Shown here piece after piece: positions 21,011 to 32,870 of a stretch of DNA of 64,000 nt. Made by a program: the position numbers and the translations under genes. The notes beneath the pieces are model-generated. The model ran no database searches. It had not been told where the DNA came from and saw nothing but the letters and a program-made list of their open reading frames with translations. The number at the start of each line of letters is the position of its first letter. Position 1 is the first letter of the stretch. Source of the DNA: Candidula unifasciata (lineage: Eukaryota > Mollusca > Gastropoda > Stylommatophora > Geomitridae); contig CAJHNH020000190.1 in the NCBI GenBank assembly GCA_905116865.2, positions 93,501 through 157,500 of the forward strand. Reading direction: 5' to 3'.

Positions 21011-21212
21011 ATTGGGGACATCTTCCAAGTCGGAGTGCATTTGCCTGAGAGACAAGGAACCACACGTCTGCATACAGATAAGCCAGATATGTTAAACGGA
21101 TATGCACGCAACACTCAGATTCTGAAGTAAGACTCAAGTCCAGAGGTGTATGAACACCCAAAACTTTCCCTCGGAGTTCACAGCCGTTAAGCTCGAAGAA
21201 GAAGAAGAAGAT
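20925..21212 (+). repeat. Family G repeat, full length
   Basis: Head CCCGTGTGGGTTCCGGAGCC, middle GTCGACTAATTGGGGACATC, 3' tail GAAGAAGAAGAAG. One of the clearest copies. Its head is also present at 20595-20665 because of the 328-bp duplication. Confidence 0.75.
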
Positions 21213-21884
21213 TTGCCATCTTTTTTTTAAAAGGAGTGGTAGTTGCAGAAATAGTGGTGTAAGTGCAGATTGTCGTAAATCCCCTATGTTGTAAGTCGAG
21301 TAGAAGACGTAATTACTGTCTGTGGAATTACCCGTATGGTAAGTAGTTTCAAGTTGAGAGTTAAACGCCCTTTGACAATCACAAATCTCTTGGTGTCTGT
21401 CGCCTATTCTAGTTTCCCAGTAAGTACGCGTTTAGATGAAAAAGGGTAATATTAAATTATTTTCGGATAAAATTATACTCAATCTGCTTCGCTGGCGTGG
21501 TATTTTGTGAATGTTAAATTACCGTACACCGGTCAGAGGGCACGTGGCAAGGTCAACGCAATCCGGAAATGCTTTGCTTTTTTTCCCCCTGTGTTTGGCT
21601 GAAAGGTCATGGGTGACATATTTTTTCTTTCACAAACTAAATTTAGCAAAATTTGACTGGTGATTATTCTAATTAATTTTCCTGTTTAAAGTAGTGGTAT
21701 CGAAACTTTTTTTTTCCAGTTGGCGCCCACTTGAGTATTCGGCAAGCGCCCCCCCCCCCTTTCTCTCCCTTCCCAAACAGCACAACAAAACGTGATTAAA
21801 AAGAGTAGGTTAGCAAGAACAATTCCAAGTATATGTAACAAGAACATGGATAAAAAAAATTAAACGTCACTTTTACACGCCTTT

Positions 21885-22120
21885 ATAGGGCATATATGGC
21901 TAGACCTATATTTTCATAGACCAATCGGCACTAGATGGGTGATGTAGTCAGCATAACGCCGGCCGCTTTACTTTCCGGGACTGCACCCTGTACCCACTCA
22001 AGACTGGGTCGACCTGGGAGTCAAGGTTACTTTTTTAAAAAGTCCGACTCTGCCAGGGAGCGAACCCACGACCTTCCGATCCACACGCGAGCGTCTAACC
22101 GCTACGCCATGCGTCTCCCA
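21885..22120 (-). repeat. Family D tRNA-derived SINE, full length
   Basis: On the minus strand the head has TGGCGTAGCGGTTAGACGCT and the B-box-like GTCGTGGGTTCGCTCCC. The body contains the AGTCGGACTTTTT and GACTCCCAGGTCGACCCAG segments and ends in the GGTCTATGAAAATATAGGTC region. Confidence 0.8.
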
Positions 22121-22356
22121 ACATGGAGAAAGACATGGTCGGTGTTCGAAACCGGGCGGTTCCCGGGGCTCACCCAGCCTCTAGGAAATGGGTACTAGAG
22201 TTGACACTCTGGGGTAAATAGATTTACGTCGCTGTAGTTACAGAGTTACGTGCGGACGGCGACACAGGCGGACAGTTTCTTATCAGCTGTGCAATGACAC
22301 TGGTTCACATCTCCCGACTTTACCTTTACCTTTACCATCCACATAAAGCAAAGTTT

Positions 22357-22360
<4 letters not shown>

Positions 22361-22402
<42 letters not shown>
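22361..22402. repeat. (CA)n microsatellite
   Basis: About 21 CA dinucleotides. Confidence 0.95.
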
Positions 22403-22406
<4 letters not shown>

Positions 22407-23169
22407 CAATCACCAAAAACAGGTAATTTACTGTCCAAATTCAGTGTATGGTTGACACTGTTTTGTCTGGATATCTGCTATTTTTGATCTGATATTTGAC
22501 AAGGCACAACTAAGATCACTCTCCACCTGAAGCTGGCAACACTGCTTTGTTTTCATGAAAAGATATAAAACCCGAACGAAAAGTATGTTAGCAAGCTTCA
22601 CAATATAATAAATACAAACAAAACGTAAATGTTGCGGCTATTGAGCCTTTATCAGCACATACAAATAAAAAAATACTACTGAAGCTTAGAACCCACATTG
22701 GTAAAATTATGTGAAAGAAAATGGCAAAAGAACATTTATGGCTAATTCAGCAACATGAGGGTACATTGCAATGAACATCATTCGCAGAAACAAACCAAGC
22801 CTAGAAGTGTCAGACCCTCTTTAGGCCTTGAATTTGTTCTTAATCTATACTAAATGCATGTGTTAACATATTAATTGATTTTTAACGGTAGATAAACAAA
22901 CTGTTGATGAAAACAAAAAGTCTGTGGCTTTTGTTTTATAAGGTTAAAAAAAAACGGTTTACATCTAATTAAACTGAAATAAATGTTAGTATGACAGATT
23001 ATTACAAGACCAAAAGCACTAAGTCGCAAAATTGCTTAATGTTCCTTTAAAACGTCCTTGTCTCTTTCCCCCACCCGCCAGTGGAAAGCCCCACCCTACT
23101 AAGTTGGAAACCATTGTATAAAGTTCAGATTTTCGTATGCCGATACCTGTGAATTATTTTGCCGTCTTT
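22403..23169. other. No gene or repeat recognised
   Basis: AT-rich sequence of about 770 bp with no motif noticed. Confidence 0.4.
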
Positions 23170-23355
23170 TTTAGGATGAAATTTTTCGTAATTTGAAGCC
23201 CCACCCTGGCTTTTGCCAGGGGCCGCAATATAGCCTGGCCATAAATATGGCCTGATGGCTGAATGCAGTTTCTGGGACCTCTCCACGGTGACCCCCATCC
23301 ACATGGTGGCATATTGTGTCATCGGGTCTGGTAGGGTAGAAAGTCAGTTAGTCAT
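23170..23355 (+). repeat. Family F repeat, full length
   Basis: Head TTTCGTAATTTGAAGCCCCA, middle TTTCTGGGACCTCTCCACGG and CATGGTGGCA, end GGTAGGGTAGAAAGTCAGTT. The tail is a short (CAGT)n-like repeat. Confidence 0.8.
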
Positions 23356-23544
23356 GCTGATACCTCTCCTTGTCACGGCAAAGCGATCTTCCCTTTGTTT
23401 TTCTCTATATCTTTTACCATAACTATGCAGCCGTCACATAGTACAGTTCTCCTTTCAAACGCTAAAATCGCAGAGGACGTCTCTATGATGTTTTTGATAA
23501 ACTGTTTTCGTGCTTTCGCCACTTTCAGAATATAGAGATTAGTC

Positions 23545-23765
23545 AAATTAGCTGTCTACGGAATGTAAAGCTTGCGTCTGTACATACATATACTCAAGGC
23601 CTCCAGAAATGTTTTGGTGTTTTTACGAATCGACCAGCTAAATGTTAACGCCAGATCTATGTTACATGCAAGAATTCCTGTTCTAATCTTCAATGACAGG
23701 AATTTACTGCACAAGTTGTGCCTTATAGTATACGCTCCAGTGTTTGTTTGCTTCTTGATTCTTGT
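23545..23765 (-). mobile_element. RTE LINE polymerase fragment, diverged
   Basis: The minus-strand frame TRIKKQTNTGAYTIRHNLCS ... RTGILACNIDLALTF ... CMYRRKLYIP aligns by eye with the RTE fragment at 17.4 kb (RNRIGQAKTAFYKMKNILCN ... YRRRLRIP). The catalytic core is absent. Confidence 0.6.
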
Positions 23766-23865
23766 TGCTTGTCTCTGTGAGATGTGTGCCATTTAATGTT
23801 AACATGGTGCTGCATCTCGAATGTTTGACAAAGAAATTCACACAGTCTCATAAGAAAATATTGCT

Positions 23866-23930
23866 AGCCGGCTGTAAACTCCGGTGGAAGGTTCTGGTTG
23901 TTCGTCCACTTCTGGACTTTAACTTGTTTC
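23866..23930 (-). repeat. Family G fragment
   Basis: GCCGGCTGTAAACTCCGGTG and GGTTGTTCGTCCACTTCTGG are family G landmarks. Only the 3' part is present. Confidence 0.55.
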
Positions 23931-23959
23931 TTCTTTACGTCCTCTTTTACCACTTCGGG

Positions 23960-24190
23960 TGTTGAGGGAGATAGAAGGTCCTGCTTCGTGCTTTTCTAGA
24001 TGCTTCGAACAAAGACATATCGTGGTACTGTAGAGTTTCTCTGATGTTATCTTCCCATTTGTTCTTGGTCTACCCCTTGCTCTACGTCCCTCTCCCCTTT
24101 TGGCATATGCCTTGAATGGGATAGCATCAGAAGGCATTCTCTCCAAGTGGGCAAACCATTTAATTTTCTGTCTTTCTATGTAATTTAGAA
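23960..24190 (-). mobile_element. LINE C-terminal fragment
   Basis: Minus-strand translation gives NYIERQKIKWFAHLERMPSD, AIPFKAYAKRGEG and RRARGRPRTN, then after a frameshift WEDNIRETLQYHDMSLFEAS. This is the usual C-terminal basic segment of an animal LINE polymerase. The family is distinct from the RTE fragment next to it. Confidence 0.65.
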
Positions 24191-24440
24191 CTATTTTATT
24201 TGCCTTGTTACAGAATTAAATGTTGTCTCGGCGTCTGTTTTATAGATCTGGTTTATTTGTGTTATTTGTGTGCAGGTTGTTGACTCTCTATGTATGAACT
24301 TGTGTAGTTCTAACGATACGACCCTGTGAACGCCATACTAGTTGACCCCAACCTACCTTTTTTTGAAGACTTGGTGAATATGTTCTGTGGTTGTTTTCCT
24401 TCTCTCACTCCGACTGTCGTTAATTCCTACATTCACACAA

Positions 24441-24705
24441 CAGGGCTGCCAATATTGGGTTTTCACCCCCAGATCTGGGTTTTTATTTGACACCTTGGGT
24501 TTAGATTTTTAAATCTGGGTTTTAAAAAAAAACTTTATCCTTACATAAAAGTGGGTAAATGTATCGTTTTGTAACTATAAAATTTGTAGTTTTTAACAAT
24601 CTAGGGTTTTTTTGTGTGCGTGTGTCCTTTGCTTACGTATTGCTTGGGTTTTTGTTCAGCTTAACTGGGTTATTAAACAAAGAAAAAATCCCATTAGCAG
24701 CCCTG
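24441..24705. mobile_element. hAT-like MITE, CAGGGCTGC termini
   Basis: Starts CAGGGCTGCCAATATTGGG and ends TTAGCAGCCCTG, inverted repeats of about 9 bp. The flanks TCACACAA and CCACCCAG match at only 5 of 8 positions, so the TSD is weak. The GGGTTTTTATTTGACACCTTG segment is shared with 46831-47279. Non-coding. Confidence 0.6.
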
Positions 24706-24874
24706 CCACCCAGGTATACTGACCCAGTTTCACTTCCCGTCCGCGCTCTGGTTATGCAAAGGTCAGTATCTGTCCAGTTAGTCCTCATCCAGACCACGCC
24801 AGACCCGAAGCAGCAGATGAACTCAGAACTCGAAAGAAAAACTTATCCTAGCTACGTTGGCCAGGCCCCCGGTC

Positions 24875-24969
24875 ATCAACAAGTGCCATGCCGACTGGCA
24901 CACAATCTGCTTCTCCACAATCTAGGATCTGCTACTGCGTGTATCATTTCATGTGTTGACACCCCTCCA
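24875..24969 (-). mobile_element. RTE LINE 3' terminal fragment
   Basis: The minus-strand frame reads LHGGVSTHEMIHAVADPRLW followed by RSRL, matching HEGVSAHELIHAAGDGRLWR of the 17.4-kb copy. Only the last ~30 codons remain. Confidence 0.6.
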
Positions 24970-24983
24970 TGTAATGATACTAG

Positions 24984-25154
24984 CAAAGTAAAATAATGGA
25001 CCCTTTTCCAAGCCATTTGGCATATTGGGCATATAGGGGTAGACCAATATTTGTATAGACCAATCGGCATAAGATGGGTGATGCGGTCAGCATCACACCG
25101 GCCGCCTTTACTTCCCAGGACTGCACCCGGTACCCACTCAAGGCTGGGTCGACC
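24984..25154 (-). repeat. Family D SINE, 5'-truncated, 14-bp TSD
   Basis: Only the 3' body of family D is present, without the tRNA-like head. TGTAATGATACTAG occurs exactly at 24970-24983 and 25155-25168. This is a clean record of a truncated retroposition. Confidence 0.9.
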
Positions 25155-25381
25155 TGTAATGATACTAGGCTGTAAAGAATCCTCTGCCGTTGTAGACCCC
25201 GGTCAGGAAAGCATGTCTAGGATGACCAGCGAGAGCAGTAGATATATCTCACCCTGTGTAGACACTGATCTTGGTGAATCAATCATGTGTGTTTTAGTAC
25301 CCCTGCATCCTGAAAATATTACACCTCAGGTCATAAGTCACCAGTCATCTCAGTCATTCTGCATTTTTTTTTACCGAAACA

Positions 25382-25386
<5 letters not shown>

Positions 25387-25428
<42 letters not shown>

Positions 25429-25430
25429 TT
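25387..25430. repeat. (TC)n(TG)n microsatellite
   Basis: TC dinucleotides followed by GTGTGTGTGT. It lies directly at the 3' end of the following minus-strand SINE. Confidence 0.9.
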
Positions 25431-25433
25431 TTA

Positions 25434-25666
25434 AGGTATATTACGTATCCTTTTACAGCACGTTGCAGAACCAACCCCTAGCGTTTTTGGCTGCTGTGTG
25501 GTTTCTCTAGGCAAATTTACGTCCAGTAGTTTGCCATTGCTTTCTGGACGGTTGGCCCCCTGATACCACTGTCGAAACCAACGCAATGCACGTGGCTTGC
25601 AGCTGGGATCGAACCCGGCACATCGGCATTACGAAGCGTTCGCATCGACTTAGCCACAGAGCCGAC
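25434..25666 (-). repeat. Family A SINE
   Basis: The minus-strand head is GTCGGCTCTGTGGCTAAGTC at 25666 and the 3' end is GGATACGTAATATACC. No convincing TSD was found. Confidence 0.85.
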
Positions 25667-25934
25667 ATACATTTCTCTAAATATGCGAATTTCCAGCACC
25701 CGTTTTACACATCCTAAAGGTTGAAAAAGAAGTTGAAGAAGGAGATGAGTGATTGCCTGTTGCTTGCCAACATTTAGCGGCACTCGTTACTATCTTTTAT
25801 AACAGTACTGTATCCTGCATAGGCGCCGAAACTTGAGAACAACCCCCCCCCCCCCCTTCCAACCCACGATAACTTTTATCAGCTTGGGTCTGTCGTTGTC
25901 GCTTTCATTTGTGAGGGGGGGGGGGTGATATATC

Positions 25935-26180
25935 CACTGCGTCTCAAACAAGTATGTCATTAAGTCAACTGACTATCTGTTTCTTTCGAAGTCTGGGTGC
26001 ATCCGTCTGAGAGACAAAAGAAGCAACGGTGCTTATAAAATAAGCAATTCCTGTAAAACGGACGTGCACGCAAAACTCAAGTTTTCGGAACATGACTTAA
26101 GTCAAGAAGTTGACGAATAACCCGCACTTTTCGCCAGAGTTTACAGCTGTAACGGCGTAGAAAGAGAAAAAAAAAAAAGA
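25935..26180 (+). repeat. Family G repeat
   Basis: Landmarks are ACAAGTATGTCATTAAGTC, TTTCGAAGTCTGGGTGCATC and ACGGACGTGCACGCAAAACT. The A/G-rich tail is imperfect. Confidence 0.65.
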
Positions 26181-26209
26181 AGAAGGATGAGAAGGAGGAG
26201 GAGGAGAAT

Positions 26210-26348
26210 TAGGTTTGAACAACGGATCAACATCATGGTAAAAGGGTAGTAACCCATAAGTGCTCAATTCTACTTTTAACTCAAGCCTGAGTCCTGAGAA
26301 TCTCAGCGCAGTGCACGAACTCCGTAGCAGTGGCGATGATCCTGAAAT
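26210..26348 (-). repeat. Family C SINE, 3' part
   Basis: The copy covers GGATCATCGCCACTGCTACG to TTGATCCGTTGTTCAAACC on the minus strand. It ends upstream in an (ACT)n run at 26340-26365. Confidence 0.65.
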
Positions 26349-26365
26349 ACTACTACTACTACTAC

Positions 26366-27394
26366 GAACATTATGATGCGGATGAAGCAACTTTTAAGAG
26401 TACGGGTGTCATGTACCACTGTGGCGTAATGTGTTTGTCGCACTGCCACCCACAGTTCCCCTTTCTCTCTTGCTGCATATAAAACAAACTATGGATACAG
26501 CCAATATTTGAAAAACTACTTCCCTCTTCCCGCTATCCCTGTTACTACAATAACCCGAGCTCCAATTGGTCAGTAGAGAAAACCCGAACAATGAGGAAAC
26601 TCCAGGCTATTAATATCCCAGACAGGAGACAAGGATTTCCCTTGTCCGTCGCGTTTCTTTGTAAGGCATCGCTTTCATTCGGCGCTACCTGACTGCTCTT
26701 TGATTGGATGTCCTCATACGATACAAACATTCATTCCGTTTTTCTCTGTGTTTGGATTTGATTCACTTCTTGTTTTCTCTTGGATGTAACTATATTTCTA
26801 GATAAACACCGCTTCTGATAATTGTGTGTGCTTTTCCAATGGAATATGTTTTGTTTTTAAAAATGTATTCGCATTGTTAATTTTTATTTCATACTGAGTT
26901 GTATTTGGTGCATCGCGCAGTTTCTAAACTTTACAACAGATTTCCAATAATTCTCGGAAAATTATGTTATGTTCTTCACTAAATAAGTTTTTGTTTCCAA
27001 AGGATTTACCTGAATACTCGCAAATAAAAGTTTATCAAAACAACAAAATTTTGGATAAACTTTGTGAAAAAACATTGATTTTTCAGTGTGAGTGTGCAAC
27101 GGTAAGAAACATGTTTATATTATAATGTTTTTATTGTTTAGTTTAAGTTTATTAATTATTAATATTATATACTTTGGGATTATATCTTGACATTTTCTAT
27201 TTGATCTGCATTATTGAGACTCATTGTTATTCGTTACATTTACATTTCTGTTCAGATATTCTAAATCGTACTAGTCATCCATGTCTTACATTCTTTTATC
27301 TTGCTAAACCCACGCGAACGTATTGCAAAACACCTGATAACGTTGTAGGATCTTTTTCTTTATCACCTAACTAACTATACGGTTTATTTATAGC
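26366..27394. other. No gene or repeat recognised
   Basis: About 1 kb, AT-rich from 26.75 kb on. No ORF with recognisable homology and no shared repeat was noticed. It is one of the longer apparently unique stretches. Confidence 0.4.
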
Positions 27395-27775
27395 ATGGGG
27401 CTGTGTGGGCTCGAGGTATGGAGTGCTAGAGGTTCCGGGCTCATTCCCTGAGAAGGGCTGGTATTTTATCACGTGGACTTGGACTTCTAGTAATTTCTCC
27501 AGCTCTCTGAGTAGTGTCATCGGACGCCCGTGTGTAGTGATGCGAACATAAAATATTCCTAGGCAGTTGGAAATCGAATAGAGTAGCCTAACGGCGCTGC
27601 AGGAAAAAATTTCGAGTTAAAAAATCTACCCTAAGTATTTCAGGATCCTCGCCGGTGCTACAGAGCCTGTGCACTGTGCTGAGCTTCTTCGGACTCAAGA
27701 CTTGAGTTAGAAAAAGAACGGAGCACTTATGATGTTGATCTGTTGTTCAAAACCTCAAACCTCATAGTTCCGTCG
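27395..27775 (+). repeat. Family C SINE, near full length
   Basis: Head GTGGGCTCGAGGTATGG with a degraded B box (GGTTCCGGGCTCATTCCC). The TCGGACGCCCGTGTGTAG and CCTCGCCGGTGCTACAGAGC segments follow. The tail is an AACCTC repeat. Confidence 0.75.
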
Positions 27776-28751
27776 GTCGCACTGTGTTCTGACGTTAACA
27801 ATTTTAGACAATCACTAACGGCTTGAAAATAATAACTCCTTTGAAAAATAGTTTAAGAAATTCTCCGTAGAGCTAATACTTTTGTCGCGATAGATTGACA
27901 CTAACAGAAAGACACTACTGGCTTTTGTTTTCCTAATGCCAAATCATGTATTTTTGAAATACGTTTCATTCATTCATTAGTATTTCTGTTTCTTAAGATC
28001 TGTTAATACTTTGTTATTTTAAAACGCTATCTATAAATTTGATCATTTGCTCACTTTGTAACTTGACAACAAAGAGAGCCCGCCGTACTGATGTGTGCGA
28101 GACAACAGATAAGATACCTAGGGTAATTATTGTTATTCTGTTCTCTTCACTAATAACAGCAACACGAGTTATCTTCCAGCGCAAAAAACAAAAGCAATAA
28201 TAATGTTGAAATAACCTCTATGAGTTTTAAAACATTGTTTCAGTTACTTTAAAAGCAGCACGTAAAGTTGTTTGTTTTCTAGGTCAGGAAAGCCCACGTG
28301 GCAGCCGCCTATTTTTAGAAGGGCGGGCACGGATTTCCCTTTCTTTGGCGCCCAACTCCAGCGCGTGAAACCAGGGATCTTTGTTCGGGAGCGGGAAACC
28401 CCCGTCAGTCCGCCAGCGCTTTGTCTTTCGTTTGGACGAAGAAAGAAGTAACCGATGGAAGCCACAAGTGTACATAGAATGCGTTTTCAATCTGTTATCT
28501 TCTGTTGTATATCGCGACTATAACTATGGTGTGCTATCACAGAGAAAACCTTTGGGGAGGGGGGGGGGGTGACGCTCGGCCCCACCCCTTTCCACAATAA
28601 CATAATAGGGGGAGATATAGGCTCAATACTTGTAATTTGTATAACTACGTAATAACAATAATAATTGTTATTATTACTAATTGCAGTTGATGTTATTATC
28701 ATCATCGTGTAGTTCAACAGGGTTCAAGACCTTGGTCCCTCGAGTATTTTT
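27776..28751. other. No confident feature
   Basis: About 980 bp. A GC-rich island at 28280-28450 stands out from AT-rich surroundings and is open in two minus-strand frames of ~70 codons. No protein family is recognised. The rest is unassigned. Confidence 0.35.
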
Positions 28752-29125
28752 TTAGGCATGGCGTACGCCTCTAACGCTGGAAGTCCTGGGTTCAAGCCCC
28801 GGTGAATGCTGGAATTTTTGTTCACGTCGATTTCTAGTAATTTCCCCTGTTCTCTGGGTAGAATAATTAAAAGCCCGTGTGTATTGTTGCGCACGTAAAA
28901 AAAAAAATCCCTCGGCAGTTAAAAATCGAAATGAGTAGCCTAACGTCGCAGACCGGACAAAAAATTTGGAGTTAAAAATGAACCCGAAGTATCTCAGGAT
29001 CCTCGCCGGTGCTGCGGTGTTCGTGCAGTGCGCTGAAATTCTTCAGACTCAAACTTGAGTTAGAAGTTAAACGAAGCGCTTATGGGTTACACCCGCGTGC
29101 GGTAATGTTGATCCGTAGTACAAAC
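28752..29125 (+). repeat. Family C SINE with (CAAA)n tail
   Basis: B-box-like GTCCTGGGTTCAAGCCCC, then GCCCGTGTGTATTGTTGCGC and AGGATCCTCGCCGGTGCTGC. The 3' end runs into CAAACAAACAAACAAAC. Confidence 0.75.
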
Positions 29126-29264
29126 AAACAAACAAACTCGTAAACTGGGGGTGGGGGTGGGGCTCTCTTTAAGTGATGTATTGCGTAATAATAATAATAA
29201 TAATTAGTATTATTATTATGTGCTTGAAGGCAAATGAAACGGGGGAAATCCACAGGTTTCCACA

Positions 29265-29475
29265 GGTCACGGGACAGTCTTAATATTTCAGGGGGTAGTA
29301 GATAGGCTCATGTAATCCAATTACTAATCGTGGGACCTAAGAGGCACTCACTCGTGGCACGTAGGTCGGCTGGTGTTAGGGTCAGTTCTAGATGTGCTGG
29401 CGTCGTTAAAAGCATCAGAAACTGTCGGGACTGTCTTGTGACGACATCTAGAGTAGGATGTTAATGGAGCACCGA
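29265..29475. repeat. Dispersed repeat, family I (tentative)
   Basis: Shares CACGTAGGT, GTTAGGGTCAGTTCTAGATG and GTCGTTAAAAGCA(T/C)CAGAA-type segments with 8745-9010 in inverted orientation, and with 53500-53600. The class is unknown. Confidence 0.35.
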
Positions 29476-29774
29476 AATATGTAAACAAATGCTTGAATAG
29501 AAACATCTACAGCCGATTCTTGTTTAATAAAAACACATTTGTACAGTTTAAAATGAATTCCAGGGCTTGCTTTGTTGAACGCAGTTATTTATGAGTGAAT
29601 GTTTGTGTTCTTTCCCGTTTACCTGAAAACGTCCTACTGGTGTGGGATGTTCTGGCCACGGCCTTCTCTATTTATATATACAGCCGGGCGTGGTTCTGGC
29701 AATACATTAATTGCGTCGGTTATTTTGAACGAGATCCAGCTATTTAGAACACAAACCCTTGAAACATATCCACC

Positions 29775-30620
29775 CTTAAAACATATTCCCGCTTACTCAT
29801 TAAAATGAGCAAACCACACATTCAGATGCACACATCAAAGTTAGCAAACCATACACTCATTCTCACACATTAAAGCGTACAGACCACATATCCATGCTCA
29901 CGCATCAAAATGAGCAAACCACACATTCATTCTCACACATTAAAGTGAGCAAACGCACACATCCACTCTCACACATTAAAGTGAGCAAACCACACATTCA
30001 TGCTTATACATTAAATTGAGGGAACTATACACCCACTCTCACACATTAAAGTGTGCAGACCACATATTCAATGTGACACATTAAAACAGGCAAACCGCAC
30101 ATTTATGCATTAATTCTCACAGGTTAAAACGGACAAACTACATATTCATGTTTACACATTAAAGTGTGCAAACCACATTTTCATACTCACACATTAAATG
30201 AGCAAACCACATATTAAATGAGCAAACCACATATTCATGCTCACACATTAATGTGAGCAAACCACATTTGCATGCTTACACATTGATGTGTGTAAAACAC
30301 ATATTCATGTTCACAAATATAAATAGACTCCCCACATTTATACATTAATTCTTACTCACTAAAACAGGCAAACTACACATTCAAGCTTACACATTAAAGT
30401 GCGCAAACTACATTTTCATACTCACACATTAAATGAGCAAATCGCATATTCATGCTCATTAATTTATATCAGCAAACTACATATTCATGCTCAGACATTG
30501 ATATCAGCAAACTACATATTCATGCTCACACAATAATGTCAGCAATCCCCATATTCATGCCTACACAATAATGTCAGCAATCCACATATTCATATTCACA
30601 CATTGGATGAGGAAACCACA
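29775..30620. repeat. Diverged ~37-bp tandem array, about 22 copies
   Basis: Units combine TCACACATTAAAGTGAGCA and AACCACACATTCATGC. Copies differ by many substitutions and small indels, so the array is old. Confidence 0.8.
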
Positions 30621-30624
30621 TGTT

Positions 30625-30695
30625 TATTACGAAGCACTTTCGCAGCTTCTAAGCCACAGACGCAGACTCAGCCCTGGTGACGCACATAAAATTTT
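30625..30695 (-). repeat. Family A SINE, head fragment
   Basis: It matches the 5' head of the 34-kb copy, including the unusual leader TGCGTCACCAGGGCTGAGTC. The body is absent. Confidence 0.5.
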
Positions 30696-31599
30696 GTGTA
30701 GATGTAGTTCCCCCACCCGACTTTCTTTCTGCTTTTTGGAAAGAAGATCTAGATGCCTGAACACCGACGCTTCGACGCCACTTTCTATGTTTTCTTCTGT
30801 TAAACTGCTATCTACTTAAGATCATTTTGAGGTACAGGGCGGGATATACCATTAAGCAGCACGACAGAGGGGACATACACTTGTAAACAGACAAGAAGTT
30901 GTTGCTTCTTTAAATATGTTTAAGGAGGCTTATTTCTAATAGTGGGGCAGGTGATAGTGTGACTCTGAAATTACCCATACTGGTATTTCTATTTTGCCAA
31001 AGAGCTGAACGATTCGTTTATGAATGAACGAACTGGTAAGGAGACGCAATTGCACACACACACAAAATACACACACCATATTTATCATTTTTAAATCCAA
31101 GGGACATAACCTAATAAATATTTTACTGATTGTTTACTTGCAGAGTTATCTCCTATAATGCCAACCCGGTTTTACAAAAATTCACTTAATTTATTTTCAT
31201 TCTGAGTTGATGAATGGAAAGCTAAAGGAGTCGACCACGTTCCACCTGATACTAGTTGCAAAACTGCTAACAGCATTCGGTTATATTTGTGGTCTGGTTT
31301 ATTTATGCCAAGTGTACTAGCGGAGACTAGATTATTTTGAGCCAGGTTTGATGGCTATGTGTCTCTAGCTGGGCGAACAACCTGTTCCTGTATGTGAAGG
31401 TCCGGTTATCCTTGTCGGGTAGTTTTGCATCCTTTGTGTTGATCGTGGTAGGTGTATATGTGTGGTATTCTATTCGGTTAAGTATCTTTAATGTTTTTTT
31501 TTCTCATGTCCTGTTATATGGTCCAGAGTCTGTTTCGTCCTTTTATCAGTCATTGAAAACATGCCGGTGAATGCGAATAGAAACAATAGTAGAAGTAGA
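30696..31599. other. No gene or repeat recognised
   Basis: About 900 bp with no motif noticed. Confidence 0.4.
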
Positions 31600-31787
31600 A
31601 TTTCACCCCACTAGGACATCACACAAGCGATAAACACCATATGACACAAAGTGCCACGATATGGATGAGGATCACGGTGGAGAGTTCCCAGAAACCGTGT
31701 TCAGCCATTAGACCATATTTATGGTCGGGCTATATTGCGGCCCCTGGCAAGAACCAGAGTAGGGGGCTTCAGATAACGAAAAATTGC
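31600..31787 (-). repeat. Family F repeat
   Basis: The minus-strand order is complete from TTTCGTTATCTGAAGCCCCC to CATCACACAAGCGATAAACA (plus-strand reading of the end). The tail AGAAGTAGAA is short. Confidence 0.75.
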
Positions 31788-31882
31788 ATCTCACAAGGAG
31801 ATGACTAGATTGACAAAACTGCTTAAGCCAATGGACAGAAAGAACACGGCTGACTATATAGCTCCAGAAGGGCGTGATAAAT

Positions 31883-32099
31883 TTTTTTTTTTACGTATTC
31901 AGAAACCATGAGTTGTAAACCCTTTGGCTCGGTACTATGGATATCGCAACCCTTCGGCCTTGATTCCATTATAGGTACCGTTAATCTGGGAAAAATGTGG
32001 CTTTTCTGCCTACCCCCGGGAGTGAACCCGGACCACAAGGAGTTCGTCACCCGGCCGGCGCGAACGTCAGGTTTAATCAACTTCGCTAGAGAGCTGGGC
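31883..32099 (-). repeat. Family E SINE with 15-bp TSD
   Basis: The minus-strand head has GAAGTTGATTAAACCTGACG and the B-box region GTCCGGGTTCACTCCCGG. AAGGGCGTGATAAAT at 31868-31882 matches AAGGGCGTGAGAAAT at 32100-32114 at 14 of 15 positions. Confidence 0.9.
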
Positions 32100-32399
32100 A
32101 AGGGCGTGAGAAATAAGTACATGTATATATTTTATCTAAGGGAAATAACCAACGTATTATTTTTGTAACTACTAGATTTAGAAGTTTTGCTCCCTTGAAT
32201 ATTTAGACGCACCAAAATTTCCAGTAAGACAAAAGTCTCGTGAACGAGTAAAATATTTTCGTAACAAGCTGTCATAGTTGAGAAGAAGAAAAAAAATGCC
32301 ATTCCTTAACTGGTCCATGTGCAGTAGTTGTAGCTTTGGAAATTAAACGGGATTAGGGGATTTGCTTCTGCTGAATTCATGTCTATAGGATTTTATTAC

Positions 32400-32624
32400 T
32401 GCTTTTCGTCCTTCTTAGGACGTTATTTTTTGTTATTTGAAGCCCCACTCTGGCTTTTGCCAGGGGCCGCAATATAGGCAGGTCATCATTATGGCCAAAT
32501 GTCTGAACGCGGTTTCTGGGACCTCTCCACGGTGATCCTCATCCGCATGGTGGCACTTTGTGTCATCGGGTGTTTATCGCTTGTGTGATGTCCTGGTGGG
32601 GTAAAAAATCCAATCCAATCTATA
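32400..32624 (+). repeat. Family F repeat, first of three in a row
   Basis: Carries the full F body and an (AATCC)n tail at about 32605. It is flanked by TTCTGCTGAATTCATGTCTA and TATAGGATTT, sequences that recur with the next copies. Confidence 0.8.
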
Positions 32625-32870
32625 GGATTTAAATGAATTCCATTATTGCTGTCCTTTTTATGATGCAATTTTTTCGTTATTTGAAGCTCCATCCTGGCTC
32701 TTGCCAGGGGCCGCAATATAGCGAGGCCATAAATATGGTCAATTGGCTGAACGTGGTTTCTGTGACCTCTCCACGGTGATCCTCATCCACATGGTGGCAC
32801 ATTGTGTCATCGGGTGTTTATCGCTTGTGGGATGTCCTGGTGGGGTAGAAAGTCAGTCAGTCAGGGATTT
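32625..32870 (+). repeat. Family F repeat, second in the row
   Basis: The body runs GAAGCTCCATCCTGGCTCTT to GATGTCCTGGTGGGGTAGAA. The tail is GTCAGTCAGTCAG. Confidence 0.8.

Noticed and set aside
28244..28490. Overlapping ~70-codon ORFs in a GC-rich patch
   Set aside because: Two frames are open on the same strand and neither resembles a known protein. The GC content alone explains the lack of stops.
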